Source: Pleodorina starrii (lineage: Eukaryota; Chlorophyta; Chlorophyceae; Chlamydomonadales; Volvocaceae). Taken from it: a DNA stretch of 64,000 nucleotides. Under the pieces are notes generated by a model, which was given only the letters and a program-made list of their open reading frames with translations, had not been told where the DNA came from and searched no databases. Below are positions 43,307-54,551 of the stretch, piece after piece. Each line of letters starts with the position of its first letter. The first letter of the stretch is position 1. The stretch covers positions 5,166,001-5,230,000 of the forward strand of contig BRXU01000006.1 of NCBI GenBank assembly GCA_030267565.1, written 5' to 3'. Made by a program: the position numbers and the translations under genes.

Positions 43307-43489
43307 GCTTTTTTAATTGTGGTAACAGTCAAAGTTATTATTGACAAGCCATTGATGAATGAGAGCAAGCGGGCCATGGTAACTGTTGCATATGCAATGC
43401 TGTGGGGTTAAAGGCTTTATTATTTAATTTCAGGTTTTTTTCAGGGTAACAGACATGTTTAGGTGCTTTTTGGTGGTTATTTGCATGGG

Positions 43490-44090
43490 TTCTAGGGTTT
43501 TGAGTTGTGGTCTAGGGTTTCAAGTTGTGGTTGTAGGGTTTTTCAGTTGTGGTTCTAGGGTTTCAAGTTGTGGTTCTAGGGTTTTCAGTTTGTTGTTCTA
43601 GGGTTTTCAGTTGTGGTTCTAGGGTTTTCAGTTGTGGTTCTAGGGTTTTCAGTTTGTGGTTCTAGGGTTTCAGTTTGTGGTTCTAGGGTTTCAGTTTGTG
43701 GTTCTAGGGTTTTCAGTTTGTGGTTCTAGGGTTTTCAGTTTGTGGTTCTAGGGTTTTTCAGTTGTGGTTCTAGGGTTTCAAGTTGTGGTCTAGGGTTTCA
43801 AGTTGTGGTTGTAGGGTTTTTCAGTTGTGGTTCTAGGGTTTCAAGTTGTGGTTCTAGGGTTTTCAGTTTGTTGTTCTAGGGTTTTCAGTTGTGGTTCTAG
43901 GGTTTTCAGTTGTGGTTCTAGGGTTTTCAGTTTGTGGTTCTAGGGTTTTCAGTTTGTGGTTCTAGGGTTTTCAGTTTGTGGTTCTAGGATTTTCAGTTTG
44001 TGGTTTTATTGTTTTTGTTGTGGTTCTAGGGTTTTTATTGTGCTTCTAGGGTTTTTCTTGTGGTTCTGTGGTTCAAGTTGTGGTTCTAGG
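43490..44090 (+). repeat. ~21-23-bp minisatellite containing CTAGGGTTT
   Basis: Unit GTGGTTCTAGGGTTTTCAG with small length variants, about 25 copies. A longer pattern of about 290 bp repeats within it (43510 and 43790 region). Each unit holds TAGGGTTTT, the telomere-like word of green algae. Confidence 0.85.
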
Positions 44091-44279
44091 GTTTTAGGGA
44101 TTTCGGGTGTGGGGGTTTTAGGGTAACAGGGTTTCAGGGTTTTAGGGTTCCAGATTACAGATAAACGTGAATATCTCACTATCCGCTGGGCCGTTTCAAA
44201 TGTTTTGAGTACAGTCGTGAAGCACTCAATGAGTACTATAATCTAGTACCTAGGTTTGTACGAATCCGGGTATGTCATG

Positions 44280-44600
44280 GGTATGGCTTTTACCTTTTAC
44301 CTGGTGGTAGAACAGTGGCCACTTAGTGGCTGTGGTCGTATGTTCGAGGCCAGCCGTCGTCATGATGTGAGATTATATACTCCAGGGAGGGTGTCCGTAC
44401 TGCAGGCTGGGCCGTACAAGGCTCGGCAATATAAGTCTGGGTGCCATGAACACCCCAAACCATTCAATTCTAGGCATAGGGAGGCCAAGAGGGCCCAGCT
44501 GCCAGGGCCACATACCAGTGACCCTGGTCCAACCATACGCATACGACTCCAATAGGATTTGAACCTGTGACATCGGGCTTCCGGCATGGCCACTAGAGGC
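44280..44600. mobile_element. Two tRNA-like (SINE-head) sequences in opposite orientation
   Basis: Plus strand 44300-44356: ctggtggtagaacagtgg (A-box-like) and tatgttcgaggcc (B-box-like). Minus strand 44540-44600: tctagtggccatgcc and caggttcaaatcc (B-box-like). Stem pairing is imperfect, so functional tRNAs are unlikely. Pol III-derived repeats fit better. Confidence 0.35.
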
Positions 44601-44727
44601 CGTGGCCGCCCACCGCCATGGTGGTGGCGGGCCTGCCACCCAGCCCTGGAGCCAAGGGAGCCAAGGGCCACACCAAGAAAGGCAGGCAGGCCAAGGCCAA
44701 GGCCAAGTGAATTATGTGTTGGGCTGT

Positions 44728-44800
44728 AGTATAGCAGTGGTATGGCAGTGGTTGGTAGTATATAGCAGCAGTATAGCAGCAGTATAGCAGCAGTATAGCG
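44728..44800 (+). repeat. GTATAGCAGCA microsatellite
   Basis: Short tandem of AGTATAGCAGC-type units. Confidence 0.7.
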
Positions 44801-45325
44801 GCGGGCATACACACACCCATGCACACAGGCAGGCAGGCACCCCCCCTGCAGGAGAAGCGACCTTCCACGACCTTCCAAAAATTCTTTTCGAGTTTCGGAT
44901 ATTTTTTTGGGGGGATGGATAGCTGAGACTATGAACAAAATTGTCGTGCATCAAGTTTGAACTCTTTCCGAGTTTTGGTTGGGATTTGGGGGGGCGGCCT
45001 GTGGGGGTGCTGGCTGGCTGGCTGGCTGCTAGGGCAATGGACCCACAGGCAGTGGGCTGCAAGGGGTCTAGGGCTGGCCCATGCGAACGGTGTCGGTGCC
45101 ATAAGTTATAATAATTAATATGAATATAATGAACCCATTGGGCGGCGGAACTTGTAACTTGGCTGGCCCCACATGCCTGTTTTGGCCCCCACTGGTACAC
45201 CCATCGAACCCCACTGACTGCAACCAGTCCCAGGCAGAACAAGGGGTTGGTGTCGGCTTCCTTGAAGCCGGAAAAAGGGCGGGGCCCCACTAAATCCGTA
45301 CGGGTTAAGTTGAGTGCTAGGGCAG
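44801..45325. other. Non-coding stretch, nothing recognised
   Basis: No supported gene. A half-palindrome, GGGCGGGGCCCC (about 45278-45289), resembles one arm of the 47-bp palindrome. Confidence 0.35.
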
Positions 45326-45578
45326 CGAGGGCGTCAAGTGTGAGAGTGTCGACATTCCTGCTGATAGACAGCCAGAGCTTTTTCCCGAACTGCCTGCTAG
45401 CCGAGTCGTTAGCAAGGCCTGCCGGCGCCGCGCGAAGCGCGCCATCCCGCCGGGTGCATGAGCGCATGTGCGCATCGACCGAAATACGGCATTTCCAAAG
45501 CGAGCGGCGAGGGCGTCAACTGTGAGAGTGTCGACATTCCTGCTGATAGGCAGCCAGAGCTTTATACCTGAAATGCCT
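45326..45578 (+). repeat. Two ~75-bp direct repeats, 181 bp apart
   Basis: gagggcgtcaagtgtgagag...ctgcctgc (45326-45401) and gagggcgtcaactgtgagag...atgcctgc (45507-45578) differ at a few positions. Confidence 0.8.
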
Positions 45579-45865
45579 GCGGCTTCAGCAATCCGACCCA
45601 TGTTTAGCATCGCGCGCCGTCTCGGCACTGTGCAACTCTTCCGGCCAGCGCATTGGCTGAAGTTACTTGACAGTAGACATGGAGTGTATCATTTACACAT
45701 CACGCAGGCTGACTTGCCAATAGATAGAAGGACAGCGGAACTGTTTGCGAGGGTTGCGACGACGTGCAGTTGCCGACGAGAGTGCACAGGCTTCGCTACT
45801 GAGGTATTCGCCCTAGAGGAGGCTTGACTGCTTTAACATTAGGACAGGGAATGTAGAAGTCCATC

Positions 45866-45928
45866 CCCTTGTTGGGCGGCCCCTTGTTGGGCGGCCCCTT
45901 GTTGGGCGGCCCCTTGTTGGGCGGCCCG
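45866..45928 (+). repeat. 15-bp tandem repeat, four units
   Basis: Unit CCCCTTGTTGGGCGG. It reads as LLGGP or PPNKG in the open frames and is treated as repeat DNA. Confidence 0.9.
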
Positions 45929-46679
45929 CAGAAGACCGCTGCATCGTGCGTGCATCGGCGGCTTGGCGTCCAACAACCAGCATTTTGCCCCTCATGGTTT
46001 GCACCTTGCAACCTTTGTAATAGCAATATGCGTCAAGACGATCGGACCGGCTAGCAGAGCTGCTGTGGTGTGGTCGCGGGAAGAATGTTCGCAATGCACA
46101 CATAGTTGGTTGCTTGCCGAAACGAAGATTCATTTCACGCCGTCATGTCAGAATCCCACCTTAAGGAACGATGAATCTTCTGGAATTAATTATAGGCCGA
46201 GAGGTGTTGGTTTGACCTCGGCCTCGGTCCATGGAGACTGCCAAACTGGTTAAGCTGACCACTGTGTAACTGAAGTCGGTGAAACCATGGTCTATTTAGC
46301 TCAATTAGCTCCGAAGACGCGATTTTCTCCGCGACGCCTGCGCTGGTTGCGCTGGAAGCCGGTGCTTTCAATAGGCTGAAATCGGAGACACCTCGTCATG
46401 CTCTTCGCGCACGGAAGAGTGGCGTCAAAGACGAGCGGACACTTGACCTTTTCTGCCAGGGGCCGCACGGCCCTTATCGGGACTGTAACTTGTACGCTGC
46501 ATCCGCGCGTAACAACCCCCACAATGACTGGACAGAAAATCGGGCAGAAGGCGAAGGGTGCGGGCCAGTACGGCGGATACTCAGCAGGGCCCGGCTATAA
46601 GCGTGGTCCTCTATGCCTGCGCAAACGTCTGTAATGAGTATGTGGTCGTGATGAAATATAGCGAGGCGTTATACCAATC
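45929..46679. other. Stretch without a confirmed gene
   Basis: A frame at 46398-46634 ends ...GPGYKRGPLCLRKRL, with a TGTAA word (the green-algal polyadenylation motif) overlapping its stop near 46630. Weak evidence for a small gene or terminal exon. Confidence 0.3.
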
Positions 46680-47045
46680 ATGCCCCCAAAACGAACAGCG
46701 AATCTTGTGCTGCACACAGCTACTGTCAGTCTGCAGACAGCCGCGTTGCCAGGCTCAGTATACGCGCAGCATCTCGCTCAGCAGGCATCTCAATTAGCCG
46801 CTACAACGGCGCGGCAGGGACTCAAGCGAGACCCCACAGATGCGCAGGTCCGCATGTTGAACGGTCTGGGAGCGGTCCCCGGACCCATGCTGTATATGAA
46901 GCAGACACCGGCCCAGATCAACGCACTTAAGCTGCACGGGGAAACCTACCAGAGCAGCTTGCGGACAATGACGGGCGACGACGCGGCGCGACCCGTCCCC
47001 GGTAAGCCCATAACTTACGAAACGAAACAGGTTGAACGCCCCTGA
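46680..47045 (+). CDS. Hypothetical 121-codon protein
   Basis: A frame beginning MPPKRTANLVLHTATVSLQT and ending KPITYETKQVERP. Composition is protein-like (Ala/Gln/Thr-rich, basic start), no low complexity, single frame with ATG and stop. No family is recognised and no splice or promoter evidence was found. It lies alone between tandem repeats. Confidence 0.35.
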   Translation: MPPKRTANLVLHTATVSLQTAALPGSVYAQHLAQQASQLAATTARQGLKRDPTDAQVRMLNGLGAVPGPMLYMKQTPAQINALKLHGETYQSSLRTMTGDDAARPVPGKPITYETKQVERP

Positions 47046-47170
47046 TCAACGCCTTCAACTAGAACACCTTCATGTTGTAGCCTGTTCTGTCGCTTTTGCG
47101 GCCTCCTAAAGCATGGGCGGTTACGAATGCCCGCTGCCTGTTTTTCTTCCAAGGCATTCATCCACCGTGC

Positions 47171-47480
47171 CTTGCCGTGCCCTTCACTATCATTATTTAC
47201 TCGTAAATAACAGCGCACTTTCTCATTAACCAAGGTTATGCACTTCGAAAACGGCCGATAGATTTTCTGCGTCGGGCCACGTGTCCCGGGCCCTTCACTA
47301 TCATTATTTACACGTAAATAACAGAGCTCTTTTTAGCAAACGTTATGCACTTTCAGTCTGACCGATACATATTTTGCTTGCGTCGGGCCACGGCTTTGCT
47401 TCCCGCGTGCCCCGCGCTATGAATGATAATCTGCGCCTAACAGTAAAGCAAGTACTGTTAACAGGTTTTTAAATGCATAA
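47171..47480 (+). repeat. ~113-bp tandem repeat, two full units and a partial
   Basis: gcccttcactatcattattt (47178, 47289) ... ttatgcactt ... gcgtcgggccacg recurs; a third, degraded unit begins near 47405. Each contains TTTAC-CGTAAA, a short palindrome. Confidence 0.75.
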
Positions 47481-47549
47481 TGTGTGTTTATGTTACATCC
47501 GACGCCACTTGCCGTGCCCAACAGGGACCATGCGCAGCATGCTCATAAT

Positions 47550-47732
47550 GCTGGGTGACACGGTGCCAAAGTACGCCACGTTTGGGGAGACGCTAAACAA
47601 GTGGATGAACAAATCGAAAGGCATCACGTACATGGGGCCTTTCCTGCAGGTCGCCATAGGCGCAAAGGTCATCCTCACCCGTAACCTCGACGTTGGCAAG
47701 GGAGCTGCAAATGGCAGCACAAGCACGGTTGT
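47550..47732 (+). pseudogene. PIF1/Helitron-type helicase fragment (copy 3)
   Basis: A stretch of about 183 bp matches the GDTVPKYATFGE...NGSTSTVV part of the 16.9-kb and 19.9-kb fragments, apparently without change. It is cut on the right by a palindromic junction motif. Only a scrap of the helicase core remains. Confidence 0.8.
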
Positions 47733-47792
47733 GCTTATGTTCGTAAGAACATGCTTATGTTCGTAAGAACATGCTTATGTTCGTAAGAACAT
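47733..47792 (+). repeat. Junction motif, three tandem copies
   Basis: TGCTTATGTTCGTAAGAACA in tandem; core ATGTTC-GTAA-GAACAT is palindromic. It joins the helicase scrap to subtelomere-like block A. Confidence 0.85.
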
Positions 47793-48523
47793 ATGAAGAG
47801 AGCCAACGCGCCACAATCATCATTGGTCAGCATAAGAAATCTGCTACAGCTAGCCACTAGACTATCAACAGCATTGCATCTACACCACGCCTCCACATAT
47901 TCCAACCAGCACACTCAGCGACGAAACCAAGCGGCAAACATCGCACTGCATATTACCGCATTGCATCACAGCAGATAGCACAGCCATAATGCGCAATCAA
48001 CATATCAACATAAAATATAAGCAACAAGATAAATAGACGTCGCCAAAACCACACGGCGAAAACATGATACGCGACCAAAAGTTGCCCGGCGGCCACCCGC
48101 CGACCGCACGCCACCCAATATTCTCACCCGCCAGCGTTTAGCATATACATTAATAAATGCCGTGCAACGAAATACACGTCGCAGCGTCAATAGCAGCCCG
48201 AATAACAGCTCGCTCGCAATGTAAAAACATCGGGCCACGACTCGTATCTTCGCTGGTCGCGACATCGCGCAGCCCTCTGACAAGCTTCTCTGCAGATAAT
48301 ATAAATTCATATTGCACAAACGTGTAAGATACAGCATTACTTTGGCACACTGCTGGGCCACTAATTCCTAACACCGCTCGCACGAAGAGGCGACCCACAC
48401 GAAGGGCCGACCCGCACAAAGACACAACCCGCACGAAGGGACAACTAGAAGCTGACACCGCTAGGCGGGACAACTGCATGCTGACACCTCTGGATGGGCA
48501 CGAAGGGGTAACTGCATGCTGAC
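47793..48523 (+). repeat. Mosaic block A, copy 1
   Basis: Starts atgaagagagccaacgcgcc and ends ctgcatgctgac. Further copies: 49767-50592, 52682-53412, 59538-60268 and, lacking its first ~20 bp, 62314-63022. Each leads directly into a GGGGCTA array. Confidence 0.9.
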
Positions 48524-48897
48524 GGGGCTAGGGGCTAGGGGCTAGGGGCTAGGGGCTAGGGGCTAGGGGCTAGGGGCTAGGGGCTAGGGGCTAGGGGCTA
48601 GGGGCTAGGGGCTAGGGGCTAGGGGCTAGGGGCTAGGGGCTAGGGGCTAGGGGCTAGGGGCTAGGGGCTAGGGGCTAGGGGCTAGGGGCTAGGGGCTAGG
48701 GGCTAGGGGCTAGGGGCTAGGGGCTAGGGGCTAGGGGCTAGGGGCTAGGGGCTAGGGGCAAGGGGCTAGGGGCCAGGGGCTAGGGGCTAGGGGCTAGGGG
48801 CTAGGGGCTAGGGGCTAGGGGCTAGGGGCTAGGGGCTAGGGGCTAGGGGCTAGGGGCTAGGGGCTAGGGGCTAGGGGCTAGGGGCTAGGGGCTAGGG
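48524..48897 (+). repeat. GGGGCTA heptamer array 1 (374 bp)
   Basis: Nearly perfect GGGGCTA units, two with variants (GGGGCAA, GGGGCCA). Ends CTAGGGTTAACCTTAACC. Confidence 0.97.
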
Positions 48898-49045
48898 TTA
48901 ACCTTAACCGCTTCACGTTTCCGTACACATCTGCAAACACACCACACTCAGCTAAGAAGCCAAGCGACACACGTCGAACTACTCACTGCCAGACGCCTGC
49001 CTACAATATCATCTTACACAGCCATAATGCGCAATCAACATGTCA
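48898..49045 (+). repeat. Mosaic block C, copy 1
   Basis: ttaaccttaaccgcttcacg... to ...aatcaacatgtcaa, linking a heptamer array to a CCGCCA array. Copies at 51429-51577, 54403-54551, 60846-60994, 63818-63965; a shortened one at 56550-56620. Confidence 0.9.
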
Positions 49046-49117
49046 ACCGCCACCGCCACCGCCACCGCCACCGCCACCGCCACCGCCACCGCCACCGCCA
49101 CCGCCACCGCCACCACC
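49046..49117 (+). repeat. CCGCCA hexamer array 1
   Basis: About 12 units, ending at a gtacgaacatgc joint. Confidence 0.95.
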
Positions 49118-49125
49118 GTACGAAC

Positions 49126-49148
49126 ATGCTTATGTTCGTAAGAACATA
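49126..49148 (+). repeat. Junction motif, single copy
   Basis: atgcttatgttcgtaagaac followed by atatgaagagg, entering block E. Confidence 0.8.
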
Positions 49149-49734
49149 TGAAGAGGCCACTTGGGGATACATTGTTACGGACTTGACATAAGAAATCTGC
49201 AAGACATCCTCAGCCAACTAGCGGTGTGTGTCGCTCTAACTTATAGCGACACACATTTCAACAAGCACACTCAATAGTAAAGGCAAACAACAGACGTCGC
49301 ACTGCGTACTGCCATCCCCATACCGCAGCAGATAGCACAGCCATAATGCGCAATCAGCATGTCAACCTAAAATATAAACAACAAAATAAATACACATCCC
49401 GACAGCCACACAGCAAAAACATGACGAGCGACCAAAAGTTACCCGGAGCCCGGCGCGCCGGCCCGGCCGCCCGACCGCCCGTCGCGCTTTTGTCGCCCAC
49501 CGGCGTCTGGCAATGTCACAAATACCGCAACATCAACAGCGACACGAAAGTCGGCAAGTCCACACTCTGAACTAAATCTGCGCGGCAACAATTTCGCAAC
49601 TAAATGCCGTGCAACGAAATGCACGTCGCAGCGTCAATAGCTGCCCCAATAACAGCTTGCTCGCAATGTAAAAACATCGGGCCACGACTCGTATGCTTGC
49701 TGGTCGGGACATCGCGCAGCCCTCTGATAAGCTT
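49149..49734 (+). repeat. Mosaic block E, copy 1
   Basis: atgaagaggccacttgggga... to ...ccctctgataagctt. Copies: 57936-58231 (cut short), 58253-58841, 61083-61671. A 74-codon frame in each copy (49346-49570 here) is shared only because the block is shared. Confidence 0.88.
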
Positions 49735-49766
49735 TCGTAAGAACATGCTTATGTTCGTAAGAACAT
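49735..49766 (+). repeat. Junction motif between blocks E and A
   Basis: ttcgtaagaacatgcttatg plus ttcgtaagaacat: one full and one partial copy. Confidence 0.8.
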
Positions 49767-50592
49767 ATGAAGAGAGCCAACGCGCCACAATCATCATTGG
49801 TCAGCATAAGAAATCTGCTACAGCTAGCCACTAGACTATCAACAGCATTGCATCTACACCACGCCTCCACATATTCCAACCAACACACTCAGCGACGAAA
49901 CCAAGCGGCAAACATCGCACTGCATATTACCGCATTGCATCACAGCAGATAGCACAGCCATAATGCGCAATCAACATATCAACATAAAATATAAGCAACA
50001 AGATAAATAGACGTCGCCAAAACCACACGGCGAAAACATGATACGTGACCAAAAGTTGCCCAGCGGCCACCCGCCGACCGCACGCCACCCAATATTCTCA
50101 CCCGCCAGCGTTTGGCATATACATTAATAAATGCCGTGCAAGGAAATACACGTCGCAGCGTCAATAGCAGCCCGAATAACAGCTCGCTCGCAATGTAAAA
50201 ACATCGGGCCGCGACTCGTATCTTCGCTGGTCGCGACATCGTGCAGCCCTCTGACAAGCTTCTCTGCAGATAATATAAATTCATATTGCACAAACGTGTA
50301 AGATACAGCATTACTTTGGCAAAGCGCGAAAGGTTTCCCGACACGTGCACACTGCAACGACTCGGTAACAGCGCTGAGCGACTAGGCGCCAACACTGATG
50401 GGCGACTGGGCGCTTACACTGCTGGGCCACTAATTCCTAACACCGCTCGCACGAAGAGGCGACCCACACGAAGGGCCGACCCGCACAAAGACACAACCCG
50501 CACGAAGGGACAACTAGAAGCTGACACCGCTAGGCGGGACAACTGCATGCTGACACCTCTGGATGGGCACGAAGGGGCAACTGCATGCTGAC
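49767..50592 (+). repeat. Mosaic block A, copy 2 (with ~95-bp insertion)
   Basis: As block A copy 1, but with an extra aagcgcgaaaggtttcccga... segment near 50324-50420. Confidence 0.88.
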
Positions 50593-51428
50593 GGGGCTAG
50601 GGGCTAGGGGCTAGGGGCTAGGGGCTAGGGGCTAGGGGCTAGGGGCTAGGGGCTAGGGGCTAGGGGCTAGGGGCTAGGGGCTAGGGGCTAGGGGCTAGGG
50701 GCTAGGGGCTAGGGGCTAGGGGCTAGGGGCTAGGGGCTAGGGGCTAGGGGCTAGGGGCTAGGGGCTAGGGGCTAGGGGCTAGGGGCTAGGGGCTAGGGGC
50801 TAGGGGCTAGGGGCTAGGGGCTAGGGGCTAGGGGCTAGGGGCTAGGGGCTAGGGGCTAGGGGCTAGGGGCTAGGGGCTAGGGGCTAGGGGCTAGGGGCTA
50901 GGGGCTAGGGGCTAGGGGCTAGGGGCTAGGGGCTTGGGGCTTGGGGCTAGGGGCTAGGGGCTAGGGGCTAGGGGCTAGGGGCTAGGGGCTAGGGGCTAGG
51001 GGCTAGGGGCTAGGGGCTAGGGGCTAGGGGCTAGGGGCTAGGGGCTAGGGGCTAGGGGCTAGGGGCTAGGGGCTAGGGGCTAGGGGCTAGGGGCTAGGGG
51101 CAAGTGGCTAGGGGCTAGGGGCTAGGGGCTAGGGGCTAGGGGCTAGGGGCTAGGGGCTAGGGGCTAGGGGCTAGGGGCTAGGGGCTAGGGGCTAGGGGCT
51201 AGGGGCTAGGGGCTAGGGGCTAGGGGCTAGGGGCTAGGGGCTAGGGGCTAGGGGCTAGGGGCTATGGGCTAGGGGCTAGGGGCTAGGGGCTAGGGGCTAG
51301 GGGCTAGGGGCTAGGGGCTAGGGGCTAGGGGCTAGGGGCTAGGGGCTAGGGGCTAGGGGCTAGGGGCTAGGGGCTAGGGGCTAGGGGCTAGGGGCTAGGG
51401 GCTAGGGGCTAGGGGCTAGGGGCTAGGG
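50593..51428 (+). repeat. GGGGCTA heptamer array 2 (836 bp)
   Basis: Rare variant units (GGGGCTT, GGGGCAAGTGGCTA, GGGGCTAT). Confidence 0.97.
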
Positions 51429-51577
51429 TTAACCTTAACCGCTTCACGTTTCCGTACACATCTGCAAACACACCACACTCAGCTAAGAAGCCAAGCGACA
51501 CACGTCGAACTACTCACTGCCAGACGCCTGCCTACAATATCATCTTACACAGCCATAATGCGCAATCAACATGTCAA
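51429..51577 (+). repeat. Mosaic block C, copy 2
   Basis: Same content as 48898-49045. Confidence 0.9.
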
Positions 51578-51667
51578 CCGCCACCGCCACCGCCACCGCC
51601 ACCGCCACCGCCACCGCCACCGCCACCGCCACCGCCACCGCCACCGCCACCGCCACCGCCACCGCCA

Positions 51668-51698
<31 letters not shown>

Positions 51699-51799
51699 CG
51701 CCACCGCCACCGCCACCGCCACCGCCACCGCCACCGCCACCGCCACCGCCACCGCCACCGCCACCGCCACCGCCACCGCCACCGCCACCGCCACCGCCA
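51578..51799 (+). repeat. CCGCCA hexamer array 2
   Basis: About 37 units with one CTGCCA variant. Confidence 0.95.
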
Positions 51800-52681
51800 A
51801 CGATTTGGCAACCGACGACAGTTTGAGTGGTGTCAGCGACTGATACCACTACGCACTCACACTGCTCGACGACTGGCCGCTCATCCCGCTGGGCGACTCA
51901 GTTAAGTCAATCCGTGCGGCAACGATTTGGCAACCGACGGCAGATGTCAATCCGCGCGGCAACGATTTGGCAACCGACGACAGAAGTAAATCCGCGCGGC
52001 AACGATTTGCACCGCCACTCCTGCGGCCCGCCGTTGTAGTAGGGTCCGGCGGTCCTTCTGCCCACCGGCCCTTTCAGCCACCCGTGAACTCCTTCGGAAC
52101 ATGTACGCCAACGTTCTGCTGACTGCCAACGTTTGTGGACAACGATTTGGCAACCGACGGCAGATGTCAATCCGCGCGGCAACGATTTGGCAACCGACGA
52201 CAGAAATAAATCCGTGCGGCAACGATTTGCACCGCCACTCCTGCGGCCCGCCACCGCCACCGCCACCGCCACCGACGTTCTGCTGACTGCCAACGTTTGT
52301 GGAGAACGATTTGGCAACCGACGGCAGATGTCAATCCGCGCGGCAACGATTTGGCAACCGACGACAGAAGTAAATCCGCGTGGCAACGATTTGCACCGCC
52401 ATTCCTGCGGCCCGCCACCGCCACCACCACCACCACCGCCACCGCCACCGCTCACTGGTTGCTGACCCGCACGAAAGGCCGATCCTCACGAAAGGGCAAC
52501 TACATGCTGACACCACTGGATGGGCGAATCAAGCAACGCTGACACCGCAACCGCAACTGCAACCGCAACCGCAAGCGCAACCGCAACCGCAACGGCAACC
52601 GTGGCACACACAGCCACCACGTGCCCGTCAGCATGCGCCGCTACGAACATAAGCACACGGGCGCGGAAGCGCCCTGCTAGT
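51800..52681 (+). repeat. Mosaic block D, copy 1
   Basis: Built from a shorter internal repeat (aacgatttggcaaccgacgg/c with cagaagtaaatccgcgcggc), small CCGCCA and CCACCA runs, and an AACCGC run near 52546-52600. Ends with a perfect hairpin, GGGCGC-GGAA-GCGCCC, near 52659-52674. Copy 2 at 57053-57935; its start alone at 55182-55380. Confidence 0.88.
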
Positions 52682-53412
52682 ATGAAGAGAGCCAACGCGC
52701 CACAATCATCATTGGTCAGCATAAGAAATCTGCTACAGCTAGCCACTAGACTATCAACAGCATTGCATCTACACCACGCCTCCACATATTCCAACCAGCA
52801 CACTCAGCGACGAAACCAAGCGGCAAACATCGCACTGCATATTACCGCATTGCATCACAGCAGATAGCACAGCCATAATGCGCAATCAACATATCAACAT
52901 AAAATATAAGCAACAAGATAAATAGACGTCGCCAAAACCACACGGCGAAAACATGATACGCGACCAAAAGTTGCCCGGCGGCCACCCGCCGACCGCACGC
53001 CACCCAATATTCTCACCCGCCAGCGTTTAGCATATACATTAATAAATGCCGTGCAACGAAATACACGTCGCAGCGTCAATAGCAGCCCGAATAACAGCTC
53101 GCTCGCAATGTAAAAACATCGGGCCACGACTCGTATCTTCGCTGGTCGCGACATCGCGCAGCCCTCTGACAAGCTTCTCTGCAGATAATATAAATTCATA
53201 TTGCACAAACGTGTAAGATACAGCATTACTTTGGCACACTGCTGGGCCACTAATTCCTAACACCGCTCGCACGAAGAGGCGACCCACACGAAGGGCCGAC
53301 CCGCACAAAGACACAACCCGCACGAAGGGACAACTAGAAGCTGACACCGCTAGGCGGGACAACTGCATGCTGACACCTCTGGATGGGCACGAAGGGGTAA
53401 CTGCATGCTGAC
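52682..53412 (+). repeat. Mosaic block A, copy 3
   Basis: Same content as copy 1; entered through the hairpin-type joint rather than the TGTTCGTAAGAACA motif. Confidence 0.9.
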
Positions 53413-54402
53413 GGGGCTAGGGGCTAGGGGCTTGGGGCTAGGGGCTAGGGGCTAGGGGCTAGGGGCTAGGGGCTAGGGGCTAGGGGCTAGGGGCTAGGGG
53501 CTAGGGGCTAGGGGCTAGGGGCTAGGGGCTAGGGGCTAGGGGCTAGGGGCTAGGGGCTAGGGGCTAGGGGCTAGGGGCTAGGGGCTAGGGGCTAGGGGCT
53601 AGGGGCTAGGGGCTAGGGGCTAGGGGCTAGGGGCTAGGGGCTAGGGGCTAGGGGCTAGGGGCTAGGGGCTAGGGGCTAGGCGCTAGGGGCGAGGGGCTAG
53701 GCGCTAGGGGCTAGGGGCTAGGGGCTAGGGGCTAGGGCCTACAGGCTAGTGGCTAGGGGCTAGGGGCTAGGGGCTAGGGGCTAGGGGCTAGGGGCTAGGG
53801 GCTAGGGGCTAGGGGCTAGGGGCTAGGGGCTAGGGGCTAGGGGCTAGGGGCTAGGGGCTAGGGGCTAGGGGCTAGGGGCTAGGGGCTAGGGGCTAGGGGC
53901 TAGGGGCTAGGGGCTAGGGGCTAGGGGCTAGGGGCTAGGGGCTAGGGGCTAGGGGCTAGGGGCTAGGGGCTAGGGGCTAGGGGCTAGGGGCTAGGGGCTA
54001 GGGGCTAGGGGCCAGGGGCTAGGGGCCAGGGGCTAGGGGCTAGGGGCTAGGGGCTAGGGGCTAGGGGCTAGGGGCTAGGGGCTAGGGGCTAGGGGCTAGG
54101 GGCTTGGGGGTGGGGGCTGGGGGCTTGGGGCTAGGGGCTAGGGGCTAGGGGCTAGGGGCTAGGGGCTAGGGGCTAGGGGCTAGGGGCTAGGGGCTAGGGG
54201 CTAGGGGCTAGGGGCTAGGGGCTAGGGGCTAGGGGCGAGGGGCTAGGGGCTAGGGGCTAGGGGCTAGGGGCTAGGGGCTAGGGGCTAGGGGCTAGGGGCT
54301 AGGGGCTAGGGGCCAGGGGCTAGGGGCTAGGGGCTAGGGGCTAGGGGCTAGGGGCTAGGGGCTAGGGGCTAGGGGCTAGGGGCTAGGGGCTAGGGGCTAG
54401 GG
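53413..54402 (+). repeat. GGGGCTA heptamer array 3 (990 bp)
   Basis: More variant units than the other arrays (GGCGCTA, GGGGCGA, GGGGCCA, GGGGGTG). Confidence 0.97.
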
Positions 54403-54551
54403 TTAACCTTAACCGCTTCACGTTTCCGTACACATCTGCAAACACACCACACTCAGCTAAGAAGCCAAGCGACACACGTCGAACTACTCACTGCCAGACG
54501 CCTGCCTACAATATCATCTTACACAGCCATAATGCGCAATCAACATGTCAA
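54403..54551 (+). repeat. Mosaic block C, copy 3
   Basis: Same content as 48898-49045. Confidence 0.9.
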
